This document shows positions 61,501 through 64,000 of a stretch of DNA of 64,000 nt, piece after piece (the first letter of the stretch is position 1; each line of letters begins with the position of its first letter). The notes beneath the pieces were generated by a model that did not search any database, was not told where the DNA came from, and saw nothing but the letters and a program-made list of their open reading frames with translations. The DNA is from Acanthopleura granulata. Taxonomy: Eukaryota; Mollusca; Polyplacophora; Chitonida; Chitonidae. The position numbers and the translations under genes were made by a program. The stretch lies in contig JABBOT010000007.1 in assembly GCA_016165875.1 (NCBI GenBank), positions 19,026,447-19,090,446 on the forward strand, given 5' to 3'.

Positions 61501-63793
61501 TCCTCCACCCTAAAGCTGGCCGCCATTGTATAAGAGAAATATTCTTGAGTACGGCGTTAGACACGAGTAAAACAGATAAATAAAATGAAGTGATGAGATT
61601 TGTCAGCTACCTTCCAAAGGGCAGTGGTTTTTACTGACATCATTATCCTGTTTCCTCATCAATAAAGCTGACCAACATTTAATCCCTAACAAACAGATTA
61701 ATGAAAGGACAGTGTTGAATTTCCAAGCTCATTCTGCTTTCTCCCAAATGCCATCTTTTGATTGCAGTTGCACCGACCTCTCAGTCCAGCTCAGGTCAGA
61801 GGCCGCCTCCGCCCCTCCAGCCAATCATAGCCCACACAGAGAGACTACCCTCCACCAGCAGCAGAAACCAGCTGGCTCCCTTCATGTTTACTGTAAGCTA
61901 TCATCACAGTGTGACAGATCTGTTCTCAAAATGTAATGGCCCACATTTTGTGAGAAATGAAGTATACAGATTGGTGTATTTCACCTTCATTGTGGCCTTT
62001 AAAAAGCACCATTGAAAGCATGTATAGGCCTTAATATGATACCTTTGATGCCAAGAATGAACTTTTTCTGCTAAGAATTAAACAGACTGAGCAAGACAGT
62101 CTTGAGTTGGAGGAATCACTGAGAATCATGCAAATTGTGTTACTTCAAAAAGCTAGACTCTTTGGTGAATTACAGTAATAAAAATGTAAGAAAAACAAGT
62201 CTACAGAGCCATGGTTAAGATGTGACAAAGCTGGAACATAATGAAAGACTCCAAAATGTGTAATGTTGGCTTTCTCACTAAACAGTAAAGTTGCACGGTG
62301 AGTTCTCATGACTAGTGTAGGTGTCATCCAGCATGAGACTTTAGATCAATAAGTATATCGTGGGACATGGGAAGGTATGCCAGCAACCTGCAGATGGCCG
62401 TGGGTTTTCCGTGCCTGATTCCTTCCCACCATCATGGAAGTGAGATATTCCTTAGTATAGTGTAAAAAACTATTCAAGTAAGTAAATATCTTTACCTTGA
62501 AAGTGATTTAAAATGACATGTGAACAAGAAAAGAGTGCTAGGTGTGAACAAATAGGCTGACAATCTTAATGATGCTTTCATCATACTGTTTGTCTCAGGG
62601 TCAGACGGGAGCATTTGAGGAAGGAGATGACTGCACAGTACCCAGCACCCCCACCCTCTATGTGCCTCGCCGGGGAGACGGCTTTGCTGAGGCCATCAGG
62701 TAGGACATTTACCTGTCCGCTGATGTTAACCCTTGCCCTGTAAATAATGTCTTTTACAGTTACCACTGAAGAATTTCCACAGCTGCTTTGGACATAAAAT
62801 ACCTTAGGTGCTGGTTCAAAGGCAACCTTTCCCTCAAACAGGGAATTTATAGATTTGCCGCAAATCTCACTGTTTATATGGTGACAGTAAATGGTCCTCT
62901 ACGCTGGTGTGGCCATTTGTGCAGTCATTGAAGACAACTCGTATGGTGTGCATATATATATCTGTGATACATCTCGATTGTGAGTGACTTGCCAGAGGTC
63001 AGTGATTTTTGCTTGGCTCTCTGGTTTCCTTAACCCATGACTGCCATTGCAGCAGTGAAAAATTCTTGAGTATGGTGCTGAACAACAGTCAAATAAATAA
63101 ATAAATATAAAGGGAACAACGTTGAAGTCAAAAGTTGAATTAAGAAAATTCTTGAATTAAGAAAAATTCTTGAGTATGGTGCTGAACAACAGTCAAATAA
63201 ATAAATAAATATAAAGGGAACAACGTTGAAGTCAAAAGTTGAATTAAATGTCTCCCTGGTAATTCAAAGTCAAATTGATGGATTTTGTCTGGATAGTTCA
63301 CTCACATCCTGTGTCATGGCTAATGTTTTGTTTGTGTGTCAGCTCTCCCCATGTACCCCAGAGGTTTGTGTTTGGCAGCGGCCTGGAGTCCGGACACAAT
63401 CAGCCAGAGCTGGCCCAGCTGGTCTCCCAAGGGGGTAAGTCGTCTGCTGTTAGTGGAAGATTGTCTACCTACATGTAATCTGGTAAGGTGTTGGGCAAAC
63501 AGGGGATTTCACGTGATACACGATGTTTCCAATGATCTGGATAAATGTACATGGTTCCGTCTTCTCCGATAAGTCAAATGAAAACATGTGCACTGTGAAA
63601 AGAAATAACGCGCTGTTTTCGAGCTACGTCATTACGACAGCAGAATGACATTTCTGAAGAAAGTGAAGTTATCATTTTACAATAACACTGGTTGTTGTTT
63701 TTTTAGCTCTTGGCCTGGATGATACGAAGATGGACCTCTCTCAGTTTGACGAGGGAACGAGCAGACAGCCAGTAGCCACCTCAACACCCTTGA
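16414..63793 (+). CDS. TPR: TPR-B: nuclear pore basket protein TPR (Megator/Mlp family), 60 exons visible, 3' end outside window
   Basis: Long coiled-coil nucleoporin that anchors to the nuclear side of the pore. Sixty exons joined by GT-AG introns give one open frame of 2224 residues, listed individually below. Order: N-terminal coiled coil (about 30-1650) with family landmarks [10 protein letters not shown] (55-64), [15 protein letters not shown] (about 375-389), [10 protein letters not shown] (about 543-552), LLTSLQTIQ (812-820), [14 protein letters not shown] (about 1089-1102), [11 protein letters not shown] (about 1212-1222) and IGRKYKEQ (about 1447-1454); Ser/Thr/Pro-rich linker; basic bipartite nuclear localisation signal (about 1842-1862); acidic tract (about 1945-2064); tail block TVPSTPTL (about 2143-2150). 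ATG at 16414 is in AACATGG context and no earlier in-frame start is supported. Exons 61-64 must lie beyond 64000, as in TPR-A. Confidence 0.93.
17337..17505 (+). mobile_element. SINE-like family C, internally shortened, TPR-B intron 1
   Basis: TGGACTGGCGCAATATAATG, TGACTCGGTGGGGCATCATA, TTCCAGTGGCGGCAGC, GGACTCGTTGTCGTCATATG and GTATAACGTTAAACCCAAGC. Confidence 0.7.
17750..17854 (+). CDS. TPR: TPR-B exon 2
   Basis: Residues 53-88. Encodes [14 protein letters not shown], nearly the same as the vertebrate [11 protein letters not shown] block, which fixes the gene identity at its 5' end. Acceptor TTGACAG, donor CTAG|GTATGT. Confidence 0.93.
18131..18170. repeat. Perfectly stem-forming ATACAT palindrome, intron 2
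   Basis: CTCT-CTG-CATATGTATGTATAC pairs with the following ATACATACATATG-T-AGAG, a hairpin of about 17 bp with no loop to speak of, followed by more ATACAT repeats to 18182. Confidence 0.65.
18274..18347 (+). CDS. TPR: TPR-B exon 3
   Basis: Residues 88-112, [16 protein letters not shown] onward, charged coiled coil. Donor ACACAG|GTGAGT returns the frame to phase 0. Confidence 0.88.
19040..19136 (+). CDS. TPR: TPR-B exon 4
   Basis: Residues 113-145, [20 protein letters not shown]. The EAEKRDL segment matches vertebrate TPR at the same distance from the start. Ends phase 1. Confidence 0.9.
19686..19789 (+). CDS. TPR: TPR-B exon 5
   Basis: Residues 145-179, [15 protein letters not shown] to QDIVSK; the KLDEIQSQD piece parallels vertebrate KLDELQASD. 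Ends phase 0. Confidence 0.9.
19873..19975 (-). mobile_element. SINE family A, reverse orientation, TPR-B intron 5
   Basis: Reverse complement reads TTTCCTCCCATCATAATGCC, CATCACATAAGAGATACAGT and ACACCAATCAAATAAATAAA. Confidence 0.65.
20401..20514 (+). CDS. TPR: TPR-B exon 6
   Basis: Residues 180-217, [16 protein letters not shown] onward, matching vertebrate KYREKRLEQEKELL. Whole codons at both ends; donor GATCAG|GTAACC. Confidence 0.92.
20935..20985 (+). CDS. TPR: TPR-B exon 7 (51 nt)
   Basis: Residues 218-234, [17 protein letters not shown]. Short phase 0-0 exon, so it could be skipped without a frame change. Confidence 0.82.
21531..21623 (+). CDS. TPR: TPR-B exon 8
   Basis: Residues 235-265, [16 protein letters not shown] onward. 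The acceptor is a less common TTCTTAAG; the frame and the match to the vertebrate HVEDLLTKLKEAKE region support it. Confidence 0.82.
22237..22317 (+). CDS. TPR: TPR-B exon 9
   Basis: Residues 266-292, ending [10 protein letters not shown], the counterpart of vertebrate HIKLSNLYK. Confidence 0.9.
22935..23022 (+). CDS. TPR: TPR-B exon 10
   Basis: Residues 293-322, [20 protein letters not shown], matching vertebrate EAKSNELTRAVEEL. Ends phase 1 before GTGAGG. Confidence 0.92.
23530..23598 (+). CDS. TPR: TPR-B exon 11
   Basis: Residues 322-345, [20 protein letters not shown]. Phase 1 at both ends; acceptor TTTTCAG. Confidence 0.85.
24049..24120 (+). CDS. TPR: TPR-B exon 12
   Basis: Residues 345-369, [18 protein letters not shown], equivalent to vertebrate GRLEKELENANDLL. 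Phase 1 at both ends. Confidence 0.9.
24704..24795 (+). CDS. TPR: TPR-B exon 13
   Basis: Residues 369-399, [20 protein letters not shown] onward. The EALSPAAAA segment is a hallmark of animal TPR (vertebrate ELAAMSPTAAAVAK). Its last 41 nt and donor are the first unit of an 87-bp tandem array. Ends phase 0. Confidence 0.95.
24755..25341 (+). repeat. 87-bp array straddling the exon 13 donor (7 units)
   Basis: The CTCACACAGGT motif recurs at 87-bp steps (one unit is 83 bp). Each unit holds the last 41 nt of exon 13, a donor (GTGAGC, GTAAGC or GTAGGT) and 46 nt ending CTTGCTGCAG, a credible acceptor. Every unit therefore looks like a 41-nt mini-exon with a 46-nt mini-intron. Direct read-through meets TAG at once (24808-24810), and a 41-nt mini-exon shifts frame, so normal TPR needs exon 13 joined to exon 14 with the array removed. 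Confidence 0.93.
25666..25758 (+). CDS. TPR: TPR-B exon 14
   Basis: Residues 400-430, [16 protein letters not shown], continuing the exon 13 block as in vertebrate ELYNAYVETQDQLL. First exon missing from TPR-A. Confidence 0.93.
26172..26276 (+). CDS. TPR: TPR-B exon 15
   Basis: Residues 431-465, [20 protein letters not shown]; vertebrate EVEAKAPILKRQREEYERA is almost the same. Confidence 0.95.
26600..26800 (+). mobile_element. Possible degenerate tRNA-headed SINE piece
   Basis: TGGCTCAGATGG followed about 45 nt later by TGTTTAAATCC resembles diverged A and B boxes. No clear tail block. Weak. Confidence 0.3.
27079..27186 (+). CDS. TPR: TPR-B exon 16
   Basis: Residues 466-501, [19 protein letters not shown] to DLSQQ; parallels the vertebrate DTDKANKQSS...VKDLSQQ stretch. 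Confidence 0.92.
27802..28054 (+). mobile_element. SINE family A, near full length, in intron 16
   Basis: tRNA-like head with B box GAGTTCAAGGC, central block CCAGCAACCTGCGGATGG, ACCATAATGCTGG, and tail ending ATAAAACACCAATC then AAATAAATAAA. Lies in the same orientation as TPR. Confidence 0.8.
28370..28500 (+). mobile_element. SINE family B fragment in intron 16
   Basis: Block TAACTTACCAAAGGCCGGTGG, then TTTCCTCCAACC and tail AAAATTCTTGAGTATGGTG. Family B differs from A in the centre but shares the tail signature. Confidence 0.55.
28666..28787 (+). CDS. TPR: TPR-B exon 17
   Basis: Residues 502-542, [20 protein letters not shown] then a Ser/Thr-rich [17 protein letters not shown]; vertebrate VRVLLMELEEARG and SSSSEVISQHLVSYR correspond. 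Ends phase 2. Confidence 0.95.
29104..29514 (+). repeat. 137-bp tandem repeat, 3 copies, intron 17
   Basis: Copies begin at 29104, 29241 and 29378 (CATTTACC..TAGTGGTCAGTAGCC), with few differences between them. No coding potential followed. Confidence 0.9.
29765..29895 (+). mobile_element. SINE family A, 3' part
   Basis: TCTCCCACCATGCTGG then ATTCTTGAGTACGGCGTAAA and a (AATAAAT)n end. Confidence 0.7.
30011..30112 (+). CDS. TPR: TPR-B exon 18
   Basis: Residues 542-576, [20 protein letters not shown], the strongest single match to vertebrate [21 protein letters not shown]. Phase 2 at both ends. Confidence 0.96.
30186..30440 (+). mobile_element. SINE family A, diverged full-length copy, intron 18
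   Basis: Head AGCCTCTGTGGCTGATTTGTTAG (A-box like), TGAATTCAGGCCCAGC (B-box region), GCTAGCAACCAG and an altered tail; older than most copies here. Confidence 0.65.
30798..30882 (+). CDS. TPR: TPR-B exon 19
   Basis: Residues 576-604, [20 protein letters not shown], matching vertebrate [20 protein letters not shown]. Donor is the weaker ATG|GTCAGG; ends phase 0. Confidence 0.92.
31187..31388 (+). mobile_element. SINE-like family C copy, intron 19
   Basis: GGAAACAGGACTGG start, ATGTGACTGGATCGGGTGTC, ATTCCAGTGG, AACTCCTCGTCGTCACA and AAGCATACATA end. The third dispersed family of the window. Confidence 0.65.
31418..31483 (+). CDS. TPR: TPR-B exon 20
   Basis: Residues 605-626, [19 protein letters not shown]; vertebrate DSIVRQRDMYRILLSQTTG. 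Confidence 0.95.
32044..32228 (+). CDS. TPR: TPR-B exon 21
   Basis: Residues 627-688: a Ser/Pro/Gly-rich break in the coiled coil ([16 protein letters not shown]) then [20 protein letters not shown]; vertebrate TPR has the same STPKRPSTSQ break and YKKEKAENEK. Ends phase 2. Confidence 0.94.
32709..32787 (+). CDS. TPR: TPR-B exon 22
   Basis: Residues 688-714, [20 protein letters not shown]. Ends phase 0. Confidence 0.9.
33258..33401 (+). CDS. TPR: TPR-B exon 23
   Basis: Residues 715-762, [20 protein letters not shown]; vertebrate [20 protein letters not shown]. Confidence 0.95.
33827..34000 (+). CDS. TPR: TPR-B exon 24
   Basis: Residues 763-820, [20 protein letters not shown] to [10 protein letters not shown]; vertebrate LLLTNLQTIQ is at the same place. 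An echo of its ENLLRE segment lies just inside the following intron. Confidence 0.96.
34222..34442 (+). mobile_element. SINE family A, full centre and tail, intron 24
   Basis: GTGAGTTTAAGTCAGGCCC (B box), TTAGCAACCTGCGGATGGTC, GGTTTCCTCCCACAG, ATTCTTGAGTATGGCGTAAA, (ATAA)n. Confidence 0.78.
34682..34822 (+). CDS. TPR: TPR-B exon 25
   Basis: Residues 821-867, [20 protein letters not shown] onward; vertebrate [20 protein letters not shown]. Confidence 0.93.
35393..35503 (+). CDS. TPR: TPR-B exon 26
   Basis: Residues 868-904, [20 protein letters not shown]; vertebrate [20 protein letters not shown]. Phase 0 at both ends. Confidence 0.92.
36060..36378 (+). mobile_element. SINE family B, possibly full length, intron 26
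   Basis: Head GCGGCAGTGATCTAGTGGTT with GTGAGTTGAAAAC, then CAGTAACTTAACAGAGGTCG, GGTTTCCTCC, AATTCTTGAGTATGACATCA. Confidence 0.6.
36431..36497 (+). CDS. TPR: TPR-B exon 27
   Basis: Residues 905-927, [20 protein letters not shown]. Ends phase 1 at GCAG|GTAGGA. Confidence 0.85.
36597..36873 (+). mobile_element. SINE family A carrying a nested insert, intron 27
   Basis: Family A head (GGGGCCTCAGTGCAGCATAA) and centre (CCAGCAACCTGCAGATGG) are split by about 75 bp near 36697-36770 holding GATTATGGCTTAACGCCA, a separate repeat motif that also forms the array at 41685-41872. The family A 3' end is partly deleted. Confidence 0.65.
37367..37459 (+). CDS. TPR: TPR-B exon 28
   Basis: Residues 927-958, [20 protein letters not shown], then [11 protein letters not shown]; vertebrate VSQLRQTEEQVNDL. 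The acceptor GGTTAG at 37361-37366 is chosen because it alone keeps phase 1 without losing residues; GATGCAG or TTACAG further in are alternatives. Confidence 0.8.
37846..37940 (+). CDS. TPR: TPR-B exon 29
   Basis: Residues 958-989, [20 protein letters not shown]; vertebrate ERLKTSTSNVEQYQAMV. Donor AATGAG|GTATGT, whose surroundings are copied many times downstream. Confidence 0.92.
37911..38030 (+). repeat. Short array straddling the exon 29 donor (about 4 units of 35 bp)
   Basis: Units copy the exon 29 end (GGGGCTAAAGGAACAGAATGAG) and the first intron bases (GTATGTGAGATAGAGG) with increasing divergence. Confidence 0.8.
38656..39055 (+). repeat. Second block of exon 29 donor repeats (about 10-12 units)
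   Basis: After a 620-bp gap the same 35-40 bp unit resumes: GGAACAGAATGAGGTATGTG is exact at 38658-38677, later units drift (GAATGAGGTGTGTG, GAATAAGGTGTGTG, GGATAAGGTATTTG). Several keep a usable donor. Confidence 0.8.
39090..39172 (+). mobile_element. SINE family B tail
   Basis: AAATTCTTGAGAGTGGCAAT, ACAATAATCAGTCATATAAA and (TAAA)n just before the exon 30 acceptor. Confidence 0.45.
39195..39249 (+). CDS. TPR: TPR-B exon 30 (55 nt)
   Basis: Residues 990-1008, [18 protein letters not shown]. Ends phase 1 at GAAC|GTAAGT; counterpart of vertebrate EFQTQLEKKLMEVEKEKQ. Confidence 0.88.
39301..39547 (+). mobile_element. SINE family A, near full length, intron 30
   Basis: GTGCGGTGTATTGACCCAG head end, TGTGAATTCAAGCACAGC (B box), ACCATAATGTTGGCCGCC, GCATGGCGTAAAACACCAAT then (CAAATAA)n. 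Confidence 0.82.
39780..39905 (+). mobile_element. SINE family B fragment, intron 30
   Basis: CTTCCCAAAAGTAGCGGATT, GGTTTCCTCC, GAAAAATTCATCATTATCGC; the usual tail is altered. Confidence 0.4.
40107..40204 (+). CDS. TPR: TPR-B exon 31
   Basis: Residues 1008-1040, [20 protein letters not shown]. Donor CTG|GTCAGT, ends phase 0. Confidence 0.9.
40335..40693 (+). mobile_element. SINE family B, long copy, intron 31
   Basis: B-box-like GGTTCAAAACC at 40372-40382, GTCAGTAACTTGCCAAAGGTC, ACTGCCATTATATAGTGAAA, GAGTATGGCATTAACCAATC, (AATA)n. Confidence 0.6.
40914..41048 (+). CDS. TPR: TPR-B exon 32
   Basis: Residues 1041-1085, [20 protein letters not shown] to QAKIAAE; vertebrate SSVQNEVQEALQRA and CQEQAKIAVE. 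Start of the region covered by the TPR/MLP1/MLP2-like family domain. Confidence 0.95.
41502..41576 (+). CDS. TPR: TPR-B exon 33
   Basis: Residues 1086-1110, [19 protein letters not shown], practically the vertebrate [19 protein letters not shown]; the most conserved stretch of the family. Confidence 0.97.
41685..41872 (-). repeat. Array of SINE-head pieces, about 5 units of 37-45 bp
   Basis: Units contain ACTGTGGCGTTAACCCATGAT plus (TCAT)n. On the minus strand this reads ATCATGGGTTAACGCCACAG, the same motif as the insert in the SINE at 36597-36873. Confidence 0.75.
42224..42301 (+). CDS. TPR: TPR-B exon 34
   Basis: Residues 1111-1136, [20 protein letters not shown]. Phase 0-0. Confidence 0.88.
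42690..43215 (+). repeat. Degenerate C/T-rich repeat, intron 34
   Basis: About 20 imperfect units of 20-28 bp built on TTCCCACTGTCTCACYTGAA reach nearly to the exon 35 acceptor, giving a very long pyrimidine-rich tract. Confidence 0.75.
43225..43335 (+). CDS. TPR: TPR-B exon 35
   Basis: Residues 1137-1173, [20 protein letters not shown] to LHDQMSK; vertebrate ASWEERERMLKDEVSK...LLHDQIEKL. Confidence 0.96.
43563..43675 (+). CDS. TPR: TPR-B exon 36
   Basis: Residues 1174-1211, [20 protein letters not shown] to EQLLEVIR; a Gly/Ser break in the coil, as in vertebrate KSQEQILEILR. Ends phase 2. Confidence 0.93.
44582..44729 (+). CDS. TPR: TPR-B exon 37
   Basis: Residues 1211-1260, [20 protein letters not shown]; vertebrate [20 protein letters not shown]. 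Part of the region reported to dock TPR to the pore. Confidence 0.97.
45127..45264 (+). CDS. TPR: TPR-B exon 38 (shortest form)
   Basis: Residues 1261-1306, [20 protein letters not shown] to [13 protein letters not shown]; vertebrate [20 protein letters not shown]. The end given is the first of many equivalent donors; the frame stays open to 46134, so donors at 45352, 45439, 45526, 45613, 45700, 45787, 45871, 45958 or 46045 would add 1-9 repeats of about 29 residues in frame. Confidence 0.9.
45215..47215 (+). repeat. 87-bp array straddling the exon 38 donor (about 22 units)
   Basis: Each unit holds about 50 nt of the exon 38 end ([16 protein letters not shown]) and 37 nt of intron start (GTGAGTCATGTGAGATGTCA). 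Donor sites recur at 87-bp steps; three units are 84 bp and a damaged pair (67 + 83 bp, 46045-46194) shifts frame and creates a TAG at 46135-46137. Beyond it the frame reopens to 47238. Units fall into LEVK, LKVK and LDVK types; LDVK is always followed by the RCEN variant, showing block amplification. The 29-residue unit is highly charged and probably helical. Confidence 0.95.
47661..47845 (+). CDS. TPR: TPR-B exon 39
   Basis: Residues 1307-1368 (array excluded), [20 protein letters not shown] to DPEEQNRLL; vertebrate LDILPLQEANAEL and DPDTEEYRKLL. Donor CTGCT|GTAACT, phase 2. Confidence 0.94.
48287..48349 (+). CDS. TPR: TPR-B exon 40
   Basis: Residues 1368-1389, [20 protein letters not shown]; vertebrate [20 protein letters not shown]. 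Donor CGCAG|GTATGT; phase 2. Confidence 0.92.
48339..48985 (+). repeat. 30-36 bp array beginning on the exon 40 donor
   Basis: About 18-20 units of ATAAACACAGGTGTGTCACA with a variable GGTGATGTTA part. The first unit is the real exon end and donor (CATAAACGCAG|GTATGTCATG). Many units keep a CAG|GTATGT or CAG|GTGTGT donor; stops prevent coding. Confidence 0.85.
49005..49274 (+). mobile_element. SINE family A, full length, intron 40
   Basis: Head with TCGATTAGCACACTAGCGCA, GGGAGTTCAAGTCCAGCTCA (canonical B box), CCAGCAACCTGCAGATGGTC, ACGTCGTAAAACAGCAATC and (AAATAAGT)n. One of the best preserved copies. Confidence 0.85.
49336..49377 (+). CDS. TPR: TPR-B exon 41 (42 nt)
   Basis: Residues 1389-1403, [15 protein letters not shown]. 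Phase 2-2, so skippable in frame. Acceptor TTTTCAG, donor CTACA|GTAAGT. Confidence 0.82.
49632..49673 (+). CDS. TPR: TPR-B exon 42 (42 nt)
   Basis: Residues 1403-1417, [15 protein letters not shown]. Same size and phase as exon 41, perhaps an old exon duplication. Confidence 0.8.
50107..50185 (+). CDS. TPR: TPR-B exon 43
   Basis: Residues 1417-1443, [20 protein letters not shown]; parallels vertebrate KDLDAKIIDIQEKVKTITQ. Ends phase 0. Confidence 0.9.
50865..51119 (+). CDS. TPR: TPR-B exon 44
   Basis: Residues 1444-1528, [20 protein letters not shown] onward; vertebrate [20 protein letters not shown]. The largest exon of the set; the later half ([20 protein letters not shown]) is pure coiled coil. 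Confidence 0.95.
51530..51725 (+). CDS. TPR: TPR-B exon 45
   Basis: Residues 1529-1594, [20 protein letters not shown] and [19 protein letters not shown]; vertebrate AIVAAKSKIAHLAGVKDQL. Ends phase 1 before GTACAG. Confidence 0.92.
51810..51905 (+). repeat. Short GT-rich tandem repeat after exon 45
   Basis: About 8 units of 10-14 bp, GTGTGGTACAGA. It contains GGTACAG, the exon 45 donor word, but no exon sequence is repeated. Confidence 0.7.
52423..52645 (+). mobile_element. SINE family A, intron 45
   Basis: GCGATTTCAAGCCTGGC (diverged B box), AACCTGCTGATGGTCG, ACCATAATGCAGGCCGC, ATTCTTGAGAACGGC, AACACCAATCAGATTAA. Confidence 0.75.
52855..53015 (+). CDS. TPR: TPR-B exon 46
   Basis: Residues 1594-1647, [20 protein letters not shown] then [11 protein letters not shown]; end of the long coiled coil (vertebrate [20 protein letters not shown]). 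Confidence 0.9.
53240..53325 (+). mobile_element. SINE-like family C fragment, intron 46
   Basis: CTCCAGTGGCAGCAGCACTA, GGCATGGACTCACCCTGCCA and CCCAAGCATGCATACATACA; the middle is deleted. Confidence 0.55.
53755..53852 (+). CDS. TPR: TPR-B exon 47
   Basis: Residues 1648-1680, [20 protein letters not shown] then [11 protein letters not shown]. Transition from coil to the Pro/Thr-rich linker (vertebrate QRQITLKTTPASGERG). Ends phase 2. Confidence 0.88.
53908..54017 (+). repeat. 18-bp minisatellite, intron 47
   Basis: About six units of GAGTTTGTGTGGTGTCCA with small changes. All frames are partly open by chance, giving spurious repeat ORFs on both strands. Confidence 0.88.
54507..54739 (+). 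CDS. TPR: TPR-B exon 48
   Basis: Residues 1680-1758, [20 protein letters not shown], then [11 protein letters not shown] and [10 protein letters not shown]; vertebrate TANIKPTPVV, ASIRPMVTPA and [10 protein letters not shown] all match. Ends phase 1. Confidence 0.97.
54935..55110 (+). mobile_element. SINE family A, 5'-truncated, intron 48
   Basis: AATGACCCAGGAGCCTCTCA, GGTCCAGCTCATGCTG, GGTTGTGGGTTTCCCC and GACCAATCAAAGAAATAAAT; the TTCTTGAGTACGG part is deleted. Confidence 0.65.
55750..55821 (+). CDS. TPR: TPR-B exon 49
   Basis: Residues 1758-1782, [20 protein letters not shown]. Phase 1-1. Little conserved linker; supported by splice sites and frame. Confidence 0.8.
56301..56499 (+). CDS. 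TPR: TPR-B exon 50
   Basis: Residues 1782-1848. Three or four imperfect EPQP-containing repeats ([19 protein letters not shown]) then [15 protein letters not shown]. The KRPRE begins the nuclear localisation signal, like vertebrate LPKRTREEEE. Ends phase 2. Confidence 0.93.
56797..57028 (+). mobile_element. SINE family A, near full length, intron 50
   Basis: AGCCTCCTTGACAGAGGGGG head, TCCAGGAGCCTCTCACCATT, GTGTTCAAACACATGC, CCAGCAACCTGTAATTGG, TAGTACGGCGTAAAATGCC. Confidence 0.72.
57303..57351 (+). CDS. TPR: TPR-B exon 51 (49 nt)
   Basis: Residues 1848-1864, [22 protein letters not shown] is the second basic part of the localisation signal (vertebrate MPLPKKLKSV). Ends phase 0. Last exon missing from TPR-A. 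Confidence 0.85.
57959..58198 (+). CDS. TPR: TPR-B exon 52
   Basis: Residues 1865-1944. Joins exon 51 at phase 0. Has Ala where TPR-A has Val in SSAAEE and ESVAEG. Confidence 0.9.
58524..58685 (+). CDS. TPR: TPR-B exon 53
   Basis: Residues 1945-1998, same sequence as 1592-1753, ending [11 protein letters not shown]. Confidence 0.92.
59330..59416 (+). CDS. TPR: TPR-B exon 54
   Basis: Residues 1999-2027, identical acidic block to 2398-2484. Confidence 0.9.
59637..60243 (+). repeat. 87-bp minisatellite, 7 units, TPR-B intron 54
   Basis: Same unit as 2705-4094. Order of subtypes (GGATCC type x4, then GGATGG type x3) fits loss or gain of nine internal units relative to TPR-A. Confidence 0.97.
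60399..60507 (+). CDS. TPR: TPR-B exon 55
   Basis: Residues 2028-2064, same as 4250-4358; end of the acidic tract. Confidence 0.92.
61060..61134 (+). CDS. TPR: TPR-B exon 56
   Basis: Residues 2064-2089, same as 4910-4984. Confidence 0.85.
61195..61410. other. 216-bp segment present only in TPR-B intron 56
   Basis: Absent between 5044 and 5045 of TPR-A. No terminal inverted repeats, poly-A or target duplication; one shared base at the edges. It abuts the family A-like SINE, so it looks more like a deletion from TPR-A than an insertion. Confidence 0.9.
61768..61892 (+). CDS. TPR: TPR-B exon 57
   Basis: Residues 2089-2130, same as 5402-5526; the upstream intron differs by TCTCCC for TCGCCC. 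Confidence 0.9.
62599..62699 (+). CDS. TPR: TPR-B exon 58
   Basis: Residues 2131-2164, conserved TVPSTPTL...GDGFAEAI block. Confidence 0.95.
63343..63434 (+). CDS. TPR: TPR-B exon 59
   Basis: Residues 2164-2195, [11 protein letters not shown] block, same as 6977-7068. Confidence 0.93.
63707..63793 (+). CDS. TPR: TPR-B exon 60 (last visible)
   Basis: Residues 2195-2224, same as 7341-7427. Donor TTGA|GTGAGA follows; the remaining 207 bases are intron. Confidence 0.92.
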
Positions 63794-64000
63794 GTGAGAA
63801 AGTTCTCAGCGTTAGCTTTATCTCTTTGAGAACACATCACCCTCACGCTGTTCTCAGTTGAAGCTTGTACGATGCAAGGGGCAACAATGCTATAGCAGAA
63901 CTGTTTTACAGGGAAGGCGGCATAGTTTTTTAATCCCACGGGGTGGCACGAGGGTGCAGCAGTACCCTGAGCCATTGTTACGTCAAGAACTCATTGTAGT

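Larger units (their letters stand above)
57582..64000 (+). repeat. TPR-B copy of the segment at 650-7634
   Basis: Second copy of the duplicated block; it carries the same SINEs (58793-58930, 61411-61586, 62356-62486, 62962-63111) and the 104-bp direct duplication (63063-63251). Confidence 0.97.

Noticed and set aside
57582..64000. Independent third TPR gene beginning at the duplicated block
   Set aside because: Exon 52 joins exon 51 in phase and completes TPR-B; no start codon or 5' exons intervene.

Overview
The window is animal genomic DNA. Genes are split into short exons (42-255 nt) with GT-AG introns, intergenic and intronic DNA is AT-rich, and tRNA-derived SINE-like repeats are dense. 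The frequent TACATGTA words and the style of the SINEs suggest a lophotrochozoan, most likely a mollusc; this is an inference, as no species marker is present.

One protein family dominates: TPR/Megator (Mlp1/Mlp2 in yeast), the long coiled-coil protein of the nuclear pore basket. Two copies lie head to tail on the + strand. TPR-B (16414 to past the window end) can be read through 60 exons from its start codon to residue 2224. Adding the last four exons, seen only in the first copy, gives a predicted 2425-residue protein in one uninterrupted frame, close to the vertebrate length of about 2360. TPR-A (before position 1 to 10362) shows only the equivalent of exon 13 followed directly by exons 52-64. 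It equals TPR-B with 32.6 kb (24948-57581) removed. The break lies between two phase-0 exon boundaries, so a shortened TPR would stay in frame. Shared sequence is nearly identical, so this is either a very recent tandem duplication with internal deletion or two haplotypes joined by the assembler.

Layout: 1-649 copy of TPR-B intron 12 to the exon 13 array; 650-10362 TPR-A C-terminal exons; 10363-16413 intergenic, with a dead non-LTR retrotransposon, a 63-bp array, SINE pieces and a short inverted-repeat element (MITE); 16414-57581 TPR-B exons 1-51; 57582-64000 TPR-B exons 52-60, the second copy of 650-7634.

The most unusual signal is a set of tandem arrays that straddle 5' splice sites of TPR exons 13, 29, 38 and 40. 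Each repeats the end of an exon plus its donor site. The exon 38 array (about 22 units of 87 bp) is open in the coding frame through its first part, so ten successive donors could each give an in-frame protein differing by multiples of 29 residues. Three arrays of unrelated sequence share an 87-bp period. No genes other than TPR were found. Introns and flanks not listed separately hold nothing I could recognise.
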